From positions 33,229 to 97,228 of the forward strand of contig JAMPIL010000006.1 in the NCBI GenBank assembly GCA_023662725.1: a DNA stretch of 64,000 nt. Direction: 5' to 3'. Within the stretch, counting starts at the first letter, position 1, and each line of letters opens with the position of its first letter. Source of the stretch: Ruminococcus flavefaciens (GTDB lineage: Bacteria > Bacillota > Clostridia > Oscillospirales > Ruminococcaceae). A model generated the notes under the pieces. That model was given only the letters and a program-made list of their open reading frames with translations. It was not told the origin of the DNA and did no database searches. Positions 54,520 through 63,234 of this stretch are shown in pieces. The translations under genes were made by a program, and so were the position numbers.

Positions 54520-56717
54520 AGCAGAAACAAATCATAAAGAGAATCGTTGATGTGGCAATGCTTTTTATGCTGCCTGTCCTCCTGTCAGAGATACTGACAG
54601 GACAACAGACGCATGAATGGCTTGGGGTTTGTATGGTGCTGCTGTTTCTTATGCACCATATCCTCAACCTTGGCTGGATGCGGAATCTGTTTAAGGGAAC
54701 GTATTCCCCGCTGCGGTGTGCGGGGACAGCCCTTAATCTCTTATTGCTTTTTGATTTTGTGGCCCTGGCATTCAGCGGCATCCGGATGAGCGGATATGTT
54801 TTTGTGTGGCTGCCCTTTTCGGGAGGGATGAGGATTGCCCGCACGTTACATCTGTTCGCTTCCTATTGGGGACTTATATTGATGTCCCTGCATACCGGGA
54901 TGCATTGGAAACTGATTCTGGGTATGTGTAAAAAGAAACTGCCAGTGATAAAATCAGGGGATATTTTTCTCTGGCTGCTGCGCGGAGCTGCTTTTGGCAT
55001 CGTTCTTTTTGGTATGTATGGATTTGTGCAGCAGAAAATGACGGACTATCTTTTTATGCGGACACATTTTGTCTTTTTTGATGAAACGAAATCTATGTTT
55101 GTGTTTTATTTGGAAGTGGCTGCCATGATCGGTATGTTTATCATGGCAGGACATTATTTCGGTGCAGTCTTACAAAAATGGAGGTGTGGTGAAATGGGAA
55201 AAAGGATTGCAAAGGTTCTGGCATTTTGTATTCCGGTTGTTTTGATCGCCGTTGTGATTTTTTCCCTGAATCATGGCGGAAGCAAGCCGGGAAATGCATG
55301 GGGTGACGGCTCTCTTTCACAGGAAGAAAATGCGGAAAGCCGGAATCCTTCACAGGAAGAAACGGTACAGTCACAGCCGGAAAGCCCTGCGCTGCGGACA
55401 GATATAGAGGACGGGTTTATCCTGATTTCGGGTGGTACATTTGAAATGGGAAGTCCAGACGATGAAGCATGGCGGAGTGATGATGAAACGCTGCATACCG
55501 TAACGGTAAGCGATTTTTATATCAGTCCATATGAGCTGACACAAAAAGAATATCAGGACATTTGTGGAGAAAATCCAAGCAATTTTATGGGCGATGACCT
55601 TCCGGTAGAAAATATCTCATGGCTGGATGCAGTAGCTTACTGTAATGCAAGAAGTGAGAGGGATGGGCTGACCCCGGTATATGTAATAGAGGGGGAAAAC
55701 GTGTCATGGGACCGCAGTGCGGACGGATACCGTCTGCCTACGGAGGCGGAATGGGAGTATGCCTGCCGTGCGGGGACAGCGACTCCGTTTAATACAGAAA
55801 CTTCCATTGGAGCGGATGAGGCAAACTATTATGGCCATTATCCCTATATGATCGAAGATAATTATTTTTCTCAAGGAAATCTGGATACAAAGCCTGGTGA
55901 ATACCGGCAGACAACGGTGGAAGTGGATAGTTTTTCCCCGAATGGATACGGGCTTTATAATATGCATGGGAATGTCAGCGAATGGGTATGGGACACCTAT
56001 GGCAGTTATGGTGCAGATGGAGAAACAGACCCCACCGGGGCGGAAAGCGGAAACCGGAAGGTATACCGGGGCGGAGGCTGGAACGATTTTGCAAAAAATA
56101 TGCGTTCTGCTTATCGGGCCACTTTAGAGGCGGATGCAGCCAGCTTCAATTTAGGGCTGCGTCTGGTGCGTGGGGCCGTTGCCGGGGAACATGGGACGGT
56201 ACAGTCCGGTCAGGCAGATAAGAGAACCGAAGGCGGCGGCAAGGTTTTGATCGCATACTTTTCATGGGGAGGCAATACAAGGGGCGTCGCAGAGGAGATA
56301 CAGGCACAGACAGGAGCGGATCTGTTTGAGATTACCTGTGTGGAACCGTACTCGAATGATTACAACACAGTGCTTGAGGAAGCGCAGCGTGATCAGAATG
56401 CACAGGCCCGCCCGGAGCTTGCCGATTATGTGGAGAATATGGACGAGTATGACATTGTGATGATCGGTTTTCCAAACTGGTGGGCCTCGATCCCTATGCC
56501 GATCGCATCCTTTTTGGAAAAATATGATTTTTCCGGGAAATTGATCTTGCCTTTTTGCAGTCACGGTGGCGGACGTTTTGGACAGAGCCTTACGGCCATA
56601 GCGAAGCTGGCACCGGATGCTGAACTGGGCGAGGGGTTATCCGTACATTATTCCGGTGGAAGTGAACTGCCGGGGGATGTGGAAGAATGGTTGAAAGAAA
56701 ATAACATTATTCAATAA
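54516..56717 (+). CDS. DUF4405 membrane domain - FGE/SUMF domain - flavodoxin fusion
   Basis: 733 residues. Residues 1-252 form about six membrane helices with histidines at 33, 47, 48, 112, 126 and 130, as in the DUF4405/cytochrome b-like membrane domain. Residues ~300-555 are a formylglycine-generating-enzyme-type domain (GGTFEMGSP, DAVAYCNARS, RLPTEAEWEYACRAGTATPF, NVSEWVWD, RGGGW). The copper-binding Cys pair normally following RGG-W is absent (RGGGWNDFAKNMRSAYR). Residues ~576-733 are flavodoxin (YFSWGGNTRGVAEEI, GFPNWWASIPMPIASF). The soluble domains should lie outside the cell. Confidence 0.85.
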   Translation: MKQKQIIKRIVDVAMLFMLPVLLSEILTGQQTHEWLGVCMVLLFLMHHILNLGWMRNLFKGTYSPLRCAGTALNLLLLFDFVALAFSGIRMSGYVFVWLPFSGGMRIARTLHLFASYWGLILMSLHTGMHWKLILGMCKKKLPVIKSGDIFLWLLRGAAFGIVLFGMYGFVQQKMTDYLFMRTHFVFFDETKSMFVFYLEVAAMIGMFIMAGHYFGAVLQKWRCGEMGKRIAKVLAFCIPVVLIAVVIFSLNHGGSKPGNAWGDGSLSQEENAESRNPSQEETVQSQPESPALRTDIEDGFILISGGTFEMGSPDDEAWRSDDETLHTVTVSDFYISPYELTQKEYQDICGENPSNFMGDDLPVENISWLDAVAYCNARSERDGLTPVYVIEGENVSWDRSADGYRLPTEAEWEYACRAGTATPFNTETSIGADEANYYGHYPYMIEDNYFSQGNLDTKPGEYRQTTVEVDSFSPNGYGLYNMHGNVSEWVWDTYGSYGADGETDPTGAESGNRKVYRGGGWNDFAKNMRSAYRATLEADAASFNLGLRLVRGAVAGEHGTVQSGQADKRTEGGGKVLIAYFSWGGNTRGVAEEIQAQTGADLFEITCVEPYSNDYNTVLEEAQRDQNAQARPELADYVENMDEYDIVMIGFPNWWASIPMPIASFLEKYDFSGKLILPFCSHGGGRFGQSLTAIAKLAPDAELGEGLSVHYSGGSELPGDVEEWLKENNIIQ

Positions 56718-56753
56718 AACATTTTATGAACAAGGCAAGCCTATCTTGCCCCG

Positions 56754-56788
56754 AAGGTCAATCTGCTTTGTGTGGATTGGCCTTTCTG
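56754..56788 (+). terminator. Terminator of the redox operon
   Basis: AAGGTCAATC / GATTGGCCTT stem with 11-nt loop, then TTTCT. A second small hairpin GGCAAG-CCTAT-CTTGCC precedes it. Confidence 0.75.
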
Positions 56789-56939
56789 CTTTGTATTGTC
56801 GAAATTTGTTAGATAACAAGATAAATTTTTTTGAGAAATTTTCAAAACCCTTTCCGGTTTGCTACTGTGAAATGTGTTCTGGTATTACGAGGAGGTGAAA
56901 AACCAGCCGCGCTCAATCTGACAGAAGGGAGGTAGTGCT

Positions 56940-57374
56940 ATGCCATCTCCTTCCAACGAAGACCGCATCTGTGCCATGTTTGATTCATTCAGTAAGACGG
57001 TATCGCGGAACTTCATCAGAAATTTAGATCGGGCCGAGGGCAACCGGGGCAAGCATTTTGCAGAGGAACCGGCAGACTATATTCTTGAATTGTTAGGCCA
57101 TGAGGACAAGTATCCTTCCGAATCTTTCGTGCTTTATGCGGGCGGACATTCCTGTGTGGTGGAGAGCGAAACTTTATATAAAGCACTTCTATCCTTGCCG
57201 GAGAAGCAGCGGGACGTCCTCCTTTTGGACTTCTGGCGCGACCTTACCGACGGGGAAATTGCGGAAGAATTGGAGGTAACTACCCGCACGGTCTACAATT
57301 TAAGACAGCGTGCATACAAAGCAATACGAAAATTTTATGAGCGGGAACGCTTATACCCATGGACTAAACTATGA
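56940..57374 (+). CDS. Sigma-70-like factor of a conjugative element
   Basis: 144 residues with a region-4-like C-terminus: LPEKQRDVLLLDFWRDLTDGEIAEELEVTTRTVYNLRQRAYKAIRKF (about 82-128). Matches small ECF-like sigma/HTH proteins of Firmicute ICEs. RBS GGGAGGTAG. Confidence 0.85.
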   Translation: MPSPSNEDRICAMFDSFSKTVSRNFIRNLDRAEGNRGKHFAEEPADYILELLGHEDKYPSESFVLYAGGHSCVVESETLYKALLSLPEKQRDVLLLDFWRDLTDGEIAEELEVTTRTVYNLRQRAYKAIRKFYERERLYPWTKL

Positions 57375-57579
57375 CCTAATTAAGCAAGCGGTTCACGGCG
57401 ACGAGGCAGCCCTTACGGAAATTTTGCGGATATACGAGCCTTTCCATAATTCCCTTTGCACCCGCGAGGTGCTGGGGAGCGACGGCAGAATCCATAGGGA
57501 GATTGACGAGGACAAAAAGCAGCAGGTACAGATGCACCTTGTTGAAGTGATCCAGAAAAAATGGAGGGAACTGATATGA
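57337..57579 (+). CDS. Conjugative-element helix-turn-helix protein
   Basis: 80 residues from ATG 57337, overlapping the sigma gene. DLIKQAVHGDEAALTEILRIYEPF is the start of the HTH_16 type domain encoded beside such sigma factors in Tn916-like elements. Its stop overlaps the next ATG. Confidence 0.75.
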   Translation: MSGNAYTHGLNYDLIKQAVHGDEAALTEILRIYEPFHNSLCTREVLGSDGRIHREIDEDKKQQVQMHLVEVIQKKWRELI

Positions 57580-58391
57580 ACCAATTACTGCCAGACTTGT
57601 TTTCCTTCGCCTATGTTCCAAGCTGGTACTGCCAGCTTGACGAACTGGCGGAGCTGGCCCGCCCGGAGCCGTGGCGTTTCCGGGAACCTATATACTCAAC
57701 CAAAAACACAGATACTCCGATATTAGAGCGGTATATCCACGCAATCTTCAAAAAGCAAGCGATTGACTATAACGAGGAAAAAAGCCCGGAGAACGCAGCG
57801 CGGTATTTCCATGTGGAGAATGAATACGCCTGCTTCCATACCGGCCTGTATACAAAACGGTACAAGGCGATTTATGCCTGCTTTGACCGGAACAAGCGGC
57901 AGGCCAGTATGCTGGACTGGTATTTCCGGGGCTTTGCGGACGAGCTTTCCCCATGGCTGAAATATGTAAGCCCGCTTCCGCAAAAGCCCAGCTACTATAT
58001 GACGCAGTATGGCGTCAACTACAACCCGGAGTGGCCGATACGGGTAAACATAGACCACATTTTGGGCGACGAGGAGAATGTATCCCGTCTGCCTGCAGGA
58101 GTCCGCGACGCGCAGAATCTGCCCCTGCTACTTGAAACGGCAGTAGAACTGGCGCGGCGGAAAGCGGTCATTGAGCCGAGCATTGTGGTGCCGCGGGGCT
58201 ACCAGGGGAGGGTGCAGTATCTTCTGCCGATCTGTCTGACCGATATGGAGAACCCCGACCTTGCTATGACCCTCACCATCATGGACGGGTATTATCTGGG
58301 TAACACCTGCCTGACCTTGGAGATGGCATACCTGAACGCCCGTCTGCTGGCGAGGCCGGTGGCTCCGTGGCTGGCGGAGCTTGTCATGTAG
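57576..58391 (+). CDS. DUF3825 domain protein
   Basis: 271 residues from ATG 57576, with TGGAGGG upstream. LFSFAYVPSWYCQLDELAELARPEPW opens the domain; GQQ-like C-terminal VQYLLPICLTDMENPDLAMTL follows. DUF3825 proteins are common in ICEs and beside toxin-like genes; the function is unknown. Confidence 0.85.
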   Translation: MNQLLPDLFSFAYVPSWYCQLDELAELARPEPWRFREPIYSTKNTDTPILERYIHAIFKKQAIDYNEEKSPENAARYFHVENEYACFHTGLYTKRYKAIYACFDRNKRQASMLDWYFRGFADELSPWLKYVSPLPQKPSYYMTQYGVNYNPEWPIRVNIDHILGDEENVSRLPAGVRDAQNLPLLLETAVELARRKAVIEPSIVVPRGYQGRVQYLLPICLTDMENPDLAMTLTIMDGYYLGNTCLTLEMAYLNARLLARPVAPWLAELVM

Positions 58392-58462
58392 GAAAAAATC
58401 ATAGCAGGTCATATACTCTCTTTCGCCGGGCAGCGGCGGCGACAGGAAGGAGCGTATATGGG

Positions 58463-58666
58463 ATGCGCAGGAAGAAGGAGGAACAGCGACATGAGATAAA
58501 GACAGGGATGCGTCCTGTCCACTGCCCGAAATGCGGGAAGCGGGTTATGGACGCAGGGATAGATACAAAGATGCAGTTCATTGCCCCGGAGAAGGGCCGG
58601 TATCCTGATTTTATGATAAAGTGCAGGCACTGTGGCGCGGATATTGGGGTAATTAAAACTGAATAG
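58463..58666 (+). CDS. Cysteine-rich KTR-like zinc-ribbon protein
   Basis: 67 residues from ATG 58463. Two C-P/R-x-C-G pairs (HCPKCGKR and KCRHCGAD) about 30 residues apart form a zinc ribbon. Resembles Cys_rich_KTR proteins of conjugative elements. AGGAAGGAG lies 10 nt upstream. Confidence 0.7.
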   Translation: MRRKKEEQRHEIKTGMRPVHCPKCGKRVMDAGIDTKMQFIAPEKGRYPDFMIKCRHCGADIGVIKTE

Positions 58667-58676
58667 AGGAAACATA

Positions 58677-58989
58677 TGCCGAATGCCCCGGACAGACAGC
58701 CGGGGCTTACCGGATAGCTGCGGCAATACGGCAGTCCACATAAGGAGTGTATATGGGGACGGGGAACGGACAGCGAAGCCGGGAAAACAGTACGACGTTT
58801 GTTTGAGCATGATGCACGGTGGGGAGATTTCATTCCTAAAAAGTGGTCGAACCACCACGATACCATCTGAAACAGGATGGAGACGACATTGAGCCTGACA
58901 GGCGGCACTTTTTGTGCTGCTTGCCAGGCTCTTTTTTGTTTGCTGCGGCCAGGGTGCCGCCTGCCGGGCTCCGAAAGGAGAACGGCAAA
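58677..58989 (+). other. 313-bp gap between ICE-type and phage-type genes
   Basis: Several tiny ORFs exist (for example 58753-58806 after AAGGAG, 17 codons; 58809-58892, 27 codons) but none is convincing. The region contains the hairpin GTGGT-CGA-ACCAC near 58842-58854 and a strong terminator at 58891-58937. It may be a joint between two mobile modules. Confidence 0.45.
58891..58937 (+). terminator. Rho-independent terminator
   Basis: GAGCCTG-CAGGC-GCAC / GTGC-GCTTG-CAGGCTC long imperfect stem with T5 loop and TTTTTT tail. Confidence 0.88.
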
Positions 58990-59376
58990 ATGAAGATCAA
59001 TTACACATTTGCAAATGGGGAAAGTTCGGAGGTCGAGGTGAACGAGGAAATCGGCACATTTATCCTTGATTCCAGACGCGAAGAGGAGAACCTTGGCAGG
59101 AAGGAGCGGTACCATTGCTACTCCATGGATGCGGCTGATTATGAGGGGATGGATTATGCGGATACAGAAACGCCGGAAACCGCACTGGAACAGGAAACGG
59201 AAGCACAGCGGATGGCGGAAGTCATGGCTGCGATGCCGGATGTCCAGAGGCGGCGCCTCCTGCTGTATGCAGAAGGGAAAACGCTGCGGGAGATCGCCCG
59301 GATGGAAGGGGTGGACCATAAGGCTGTGAAAAAGTCTGTTGAGGCGGCAAAAAAATTTTTCAGAAAAAATTTCTGA
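58990..59376 (+). CDS. Phage-type sigma/HTH regulator
   Basis: 128 residues from ATG 58990 (GAAAGGAGAAC upstream). C-terminal region-4-like HTH: MPDVQRRRLLLYAEGKTLREIARMEGVDHKAVKKSVEAAKKFF (about 79-121). Such genes head replication modules of clostridial prophages. Confidence 0.75.
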   Translation: MKINYTFANGESSEVEVNEEIGTFILDSRREEENLGRKERYHCYSMDAADYEGMDYADTETPETALEQETEAQRMAEVMAAMPDVQRRRLLLYAEGKTLREIARMEGVDHKAVKKSVEAAKKFFRKNF

Positions 59377-59455
59377 TACGGGTCCCCAAAACAGCCTCCA
59401 AATCTCCGTATAGTGAAGGACATAAAAACGCAGTCCTTCAGAAAGAGGTGGATGC

Positions 59456-59674
59456 ATGAAACACACATTGAGGATCAGTGTTTCCAAAAAGCCGGTGAAT
59501 GGCGGCATTGTTGCCTGCCGCAGTGTCTCCGTGAGGGAGCGTTTCCTGCGCTTTCTCCTTGGGGATAAGCAGCGGCTGACCATCATCGTGCCAGGCGATT
59601 CCGTCCGGGAACTGGCAATCAGTGAAGTCATGGAAGGAGGAAACGTACATGGGAAAAGTGAAGTTACTGCTTGA
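59456..59674 (+). CDS. Small phage-module hypothetical protein
   Basis: 72 residues, basic, RBS AAAGAGGTGG. MKHTLRISVSKKPVNGGIVACRSV, with LRFLLGDKQRLTIIVPGDSVREL. The end overlaps the next gene. Function unknown; resembles small proteins at this place in phage replication modules. Confidence 0.6.
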   Translation: MKHTLRISVSKKPVNGGIVACRSVSVRERFLRFLLGDKQRLTIIVPGDSVRELAISEVMEGGNVHGKSEVTA

Positions 59675-60032
59675 TGTCATCGGCGACCTGCGTTCCCTTG
59701 CGGACAGCCTGCAGGCAGTTGCAGATGCGGTGGCAGACAATGGGGCGGCGGAGTCAGAGCTGACGGCTACAAGGGAGCCGGAGAAAGCAGGCAAACCTGG
59801 CAAGGGAGCAAAAAAGGATACGGCGGAGAAAGAGGAAAAGTCTGCGGCAAAACAGGAGCCGGAGGAGAAGCCGCTGACGCTGGAGGAAGTCCGCGCGGTG
59901 CTGGCGGAGAAATCCCGTGCCGGACACACGGCGGAGGTGAAGGAGCTGCTTAATAAGCATGGCGCGGATAAGCTGTCGGAGATCGACCCGGCGGAATATG
60001 CGGAGCTGCTTGCGGAAGCGGAGGTGCTGTGA
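59649..60032 (+). CDS. Phage-module protein with charged linker ('rrp5-like' annotation in databases)
   Basis: 127 residues from ATG 59649, with GGAGG upstream. N-terminal helix LLLDVIGDLRSLADSLQAVADAVAD, Lys/Glu/Ala-rich linker, and C-terminal domain LTLEEVRAVLAEKSRAGHTAEVKELL (~84-109). Sits just before DUF2800 and DUF2815 as in clostridial phages; probably a DNA-replication/recombination accessory. Confidence 0.7.
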   Translation: MGKVKLLLDVIGDLRSLADSLQAVADAVADNGAAESELTATREPEKAGKPGKGAKKDTAEKEEKSAAKQEPEEKPLTLEEVRAVLAEKSRAGHTAEVKELLNKHGADKLSEIDPAEYAELLAEAEVL

Positions 60033-60035
60033 AAA

Positions 60036-61175
60036 ATGACAGAAAAACAGTCATTTGGAAGACACGCTTTACTGTCCGCGTCCTCCAGCCACCGCTGGCT
60101 TGCCTGCCCGCCGTCAGCAAGGCTCTGTGAAAATTATGAGGATAAGGGCAGCGAATACGCGCAGCAGGGCACCGATGCCCACAGCTTGTGTGAACACAAA
60201 TTAAAGCAGGCGTTAGGCATGGGAACGGAAGACCCAACAGAGGGGCTTGCCTTCTACGATGAGGAGATGGAGGAATGCGCCTGTGGGTATGCGGAGTATG
60301 TCCTTTCTTTGGTGGAAGAGGCAAAGCAGGAATGCAAAGACCCGGTGGTGCTGATCGAGCAGCGGCTTGATTTCTCCCGGTTCGTGGAGGAGGGCTTCGG
60401 CACAGGGGACTGCGTCATTATCGCTGACGGAACCCTGTATATTATCGACTACAAGCATGGGAAGGGCGTGGAGGTTTCCGCAGAAGGGAACCCTCAGATG
60501 ATGCTGTATGCCCTGGGTGCGCTGGAGCTGTTTGACGGCATTTATGACATTGATACTGTCCGCATGGCGATCTACCAGCCGCGCCGGGAGAATGTCAGTG
60601 TTTATGTCATGGCAAAAGATGACCTGCTCCAGTGGGCAGAAGGCGAGCTCCGGGAAAAGGCAAAGATGGCCTATGCCGGGGAGGGTGAGTTCTGCGCCGG
60701 GGAACACTGCAAATTCTGCAAGGCGAAGGCGGTCTGCAGGAAACGGGCGGAATATAACCTGGAGCTTGCCAAATATGACTTTGAGATGCCCGCCACGCTG
60801 GAGGATAAAGAGATTGCGGCGATCCTTGTGAAAGCCGATGAGCTGGCGGCTTGGGCGGCAGATGTGAAAGAGTTCGCATTACAGCAGGCATTAAGCGGAG
60901 TGAAGTATGCAGGCTTTAAAATCGTGGAAGGCCGTTCCAACCGGAAGTATGTGGATGAGGATGCCGTGGCAGATCATGTGAAGAAGGCAGGCTTCGACCC
61001 ATATGAGCCGAAGCTCTTAGGCATCACGGCCATGGAGAAGCTGTTAGGCAAAAAGAAGTTTGCAGAGGTTTTGAAGGGACTCGTGGAGAAACCGCAGGGT
61101 AAGCCGGCGCTTGTGCCTGAGAGTGACAAGAGACCGCCGATGAACACGGCGCAGGAAGATTTCAAGGAAAATTAG
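60036..61175 (+). CDS. DUF2800 protein (PD-(D/E)XK nuclease-like, phage)
   Basis: 379 residues. SASSSHRWLACPPSARL (N-term), IEQRLDFSRF, IIDYKHGKG (nuclease Asp/Lys core) and a Cys cluster CAGEHCKFCKAKAVC (~223-238), likely an Fe-S site as in Cas4/AddB nucleases. Encoded with DUF2815 in phage recombination modules. Confidence 0.9.
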   Translation: MTEKQSFGRHALLSASSSHRWLACPPSARLCENYEDKGSEYAQQGTDAHSLCEHKLKQALGMGTEDPTEGLAFYDEEMEECACGYAEYVLSLVEEAKQECKDPVVLIEQRLDFSRFVEEGFGTGDCVIIADGTLYIIDYKHGKGVEVSAEGNPQMMLYALGALELFDGIYDIDTVRMAIYQPRRENVSVYVMAKDDLLQWAEGELREKAKMAYAGEGEFCAGEHCKFCKAKAVCRKRAEYNLELAKYDFEMPATLEDKEIAAILVKADELAAWAADVKEFALQQALSGVKYAGFKIVEGRSNRKYVDEDAVADHVKKAGFDPYEPKLLGITAMEKLLGKKKFAEVLKGLVEKPQGKPALVPESDKRPPMNTAQEDFKEN

Positions 61176-61187
61176 GAGGAAAATTTT

Positions 61188-61754
61188 ATGGCAAACAATG
61201 TAAATAATCCGACAAAGGTGATCACCGGACCGAATACGAGGTGGAGCTACTGCAATGCGTGGGAGCCGAAGGCAATCAATGGGGGAGAGCCGAAATATTC
61301 TGTTTCGCTCATTATCCCCAAGTCCGACAAAAAGACCATTGCTAAGATTGAGGCAGCTATCGAGGCGGCCTACCGTGAGGGAGAGGCAAAGCTGAAGGGG
61401 AACGGCAGGAGCGTCCCTGCGCTTTCCGTTCTGAAGACCCCGCTGCGTGACGGGGACACGGAGCGCCCGGATGATGAGGTGTATGCAGATTCTTATTTCG
61501 TCAATGCCAACAGCACCACGGCTCCCGGCATCGTGGATGCGGACCGCCAGCCGATCCTCGACCATTCCGAGGTGTACAGCGGCGTGTACGGCAGGGCGAG
61601 CATCAATTTCTATGCGTTCAACAGTAACGGGAATAAGGGGATTGCCTGCGACCTGAACAATTTACAGAAAATCCGTGACGGGGAGCCGCTCGGCGGGAAG
61701 TCCCGTGCGGAGGATGATTTTGCGGATGAGGACGAGGAGGATTTCCTGTCATAA
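61188..61754 (+). CDS. DUF2815 protein (phage single-strand DNA-binding-like)
   Basis: 188 residues. TKVITGPNTRWSYCNAWEP start, YSVSLIIPKSDKKT, and an acidic tail DDFADEDEEDFLS as in SSB-type proteins. Partner of the DUF2800 nuclease. RBS AGGAGGA. Confidence 0.9.
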   Translation: MANNVNNPTKVITGPNTRWSYCNAWEPKAINGGEPKYSVSLIIPKSDKKTIAKIEAAIEAAYREGEAKLKGNGRSVPALSVLKTPLRDGDTERPDDEVYADSYFVNANSTTAPGIVDADRQPILDHSEVYSGVYGRASINFYAFNSNGNKGIACDLNNLQKIRDGEPLGGKSRAEDDFADEDEEDFLS

Positions 61755-61847
61755 CCAGATAGAGAAAAGCACAGCCGCCGGGTGGCGGGGAACGGGCATC
61801 TGCCTTTTCCCTGCCGCCCTTAAGGCGGGTGAAAGGAGCTGGTTGGA

Positions 61848-63220
61848 TTGAAGTCGGTTGAAATTGATTTAGAGACATTTTCCGATGTGGATATATCCAA
61901 GTGCGGCGTTTATAAATATGCTTCCTCACCGGATTTTGAAATCCTGCTGTTCGGCTACAGCGTGGACGGAGGGGAAGTGAAAGTGGTTGATGTTGCCTGC
62001 GGGGAGGAAATCCCTGCGGATATCCTGGCGGCGCTCTCGGATGATTCCGTCACCAAATGGGCATTCAACGCCATGTTCGAGAGGGTGTGCCTGTCAAATT
62101 ACCTTGGGGAATGGCTGAAGCCGGAATCGTGGAAATGCTCCATGGTCTGGTCTGCTACGCTTGGCCTTCCGCTGTCCTTGGAAAATGTGGGCGCGGTGCT
62201 TGGGCTGGAAAAACAGAAGCTGTCAGAAGGGAAGGACCTGATCCGTTATTTCTGCGTCCCATGCAAGCCGACAAAGGCAAACGGCGGACGGACACGGAAC
62301 CTGCCGGAGCATGACAGGGAGAAGTGGGAGCGGTTCAAGGCATACAACCTCCGTGATGTGGAGGCGGAGATGCAGATACAGCAGAGGCTTGCAAAGTTCC
62401 CTGTCCTGGATTCTGTGTGGACGGAAGGAAGTTTATCGTGGCGGACTTTTCCGCTATTGAAGCGAGGGTAATCGCATGGATCGCGGGGGAGCGGTGGCGT
62501 CTGAAGGTGTTCGAGGGCGGTGGAGACATTTACTGTGCCTCGGCAAGCCAGATGTTCCATGTGCCGGTGGAAAAGCATGGCGTGAACGGGCATCTGCGGC
62601 AGAAAGGGAAAATAGCGGAGCTTGCACTCGGCTACGGCGGATCAGTCGGCGCTTTGAAATCCATGGGCGCACTGGAGATGGGGCTTGCGGAGGAAGAACT
62701 GCAGCCACTTGTGTCGGCATGGAGGGATTCCAATCCAAGCATTACGGAGTTTTGGTGGGCGGTTGACTGCGCCGTGAAGGAGTGCATCAAAAAGAGAGCC
62801 ACAACGGAAACACACGGCATCCGTTTTGAGTATCAGAGCGGGATGCTGTTCATCACGCTTTTCTCTGGGAGGCGGCTTGCCTATGTGAAGCCGCGGATCG
62901 GGGAGAACCAGTTTGGCGGGGAGTCCGTCACTTATATGGGCGTGGGAGGCACGAAGAAATGGGAGCGGCTGGAGAGCTACGGCCCCAAGTTCGTGGAGAA
63001 CATCGTCCAGGCAACCGCCCGTGATATTTTGTGCTATGCCATGCAGACGCTGAAAAACTGTGCAATCGTGGCACACGTCCACGATGAAATCATTATTGAG
63101 GCGGACAGGAGGATGTCCCTTCCTGCCGTATGCGAACAGATGGGCAGGACGCCGCCCTGGGCAGAGGGGCTGCTGCTCCGTGCGGATGGCTATGAATGTG
63201 AATTTTATCAAAAGGATTAG
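61848..63220 (+). pseudogene. Phage family A DNA polymerase with internal deletion
   Basis: Part 1 (TTG 61848, RBS GAAAGGAG, to ~62425): 3'-5' exonuclease-like domain with EIDLETFSDVDISKCGVYKY and TKWAFNAMFERVCLS. At 62417-62425 the frame shifts into part 2, which opens DGRKFIVADFSAIEARVIAWIAGE (motif A) and continues with motif B (RQKGKIAELALGYGG) and motif C (VAHVHDEIII). Intact relatives have ~200 more residues between SVW and GRKFIV. A deletion of that segment joined the parts out of frame. Polymerase activity is lost as encoded. Confidence 0.82.
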
Positions 63221-63234
63221 AGGAGGTGCAGCTT

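Noticed and set aside
58399-59631. 410-codon open frame on the minus strand
   Set aside because: It crosses three plus-strand genes with good RBSs and a terminator; composition is a shadow of GC-rich codons and it has no family resemblance.
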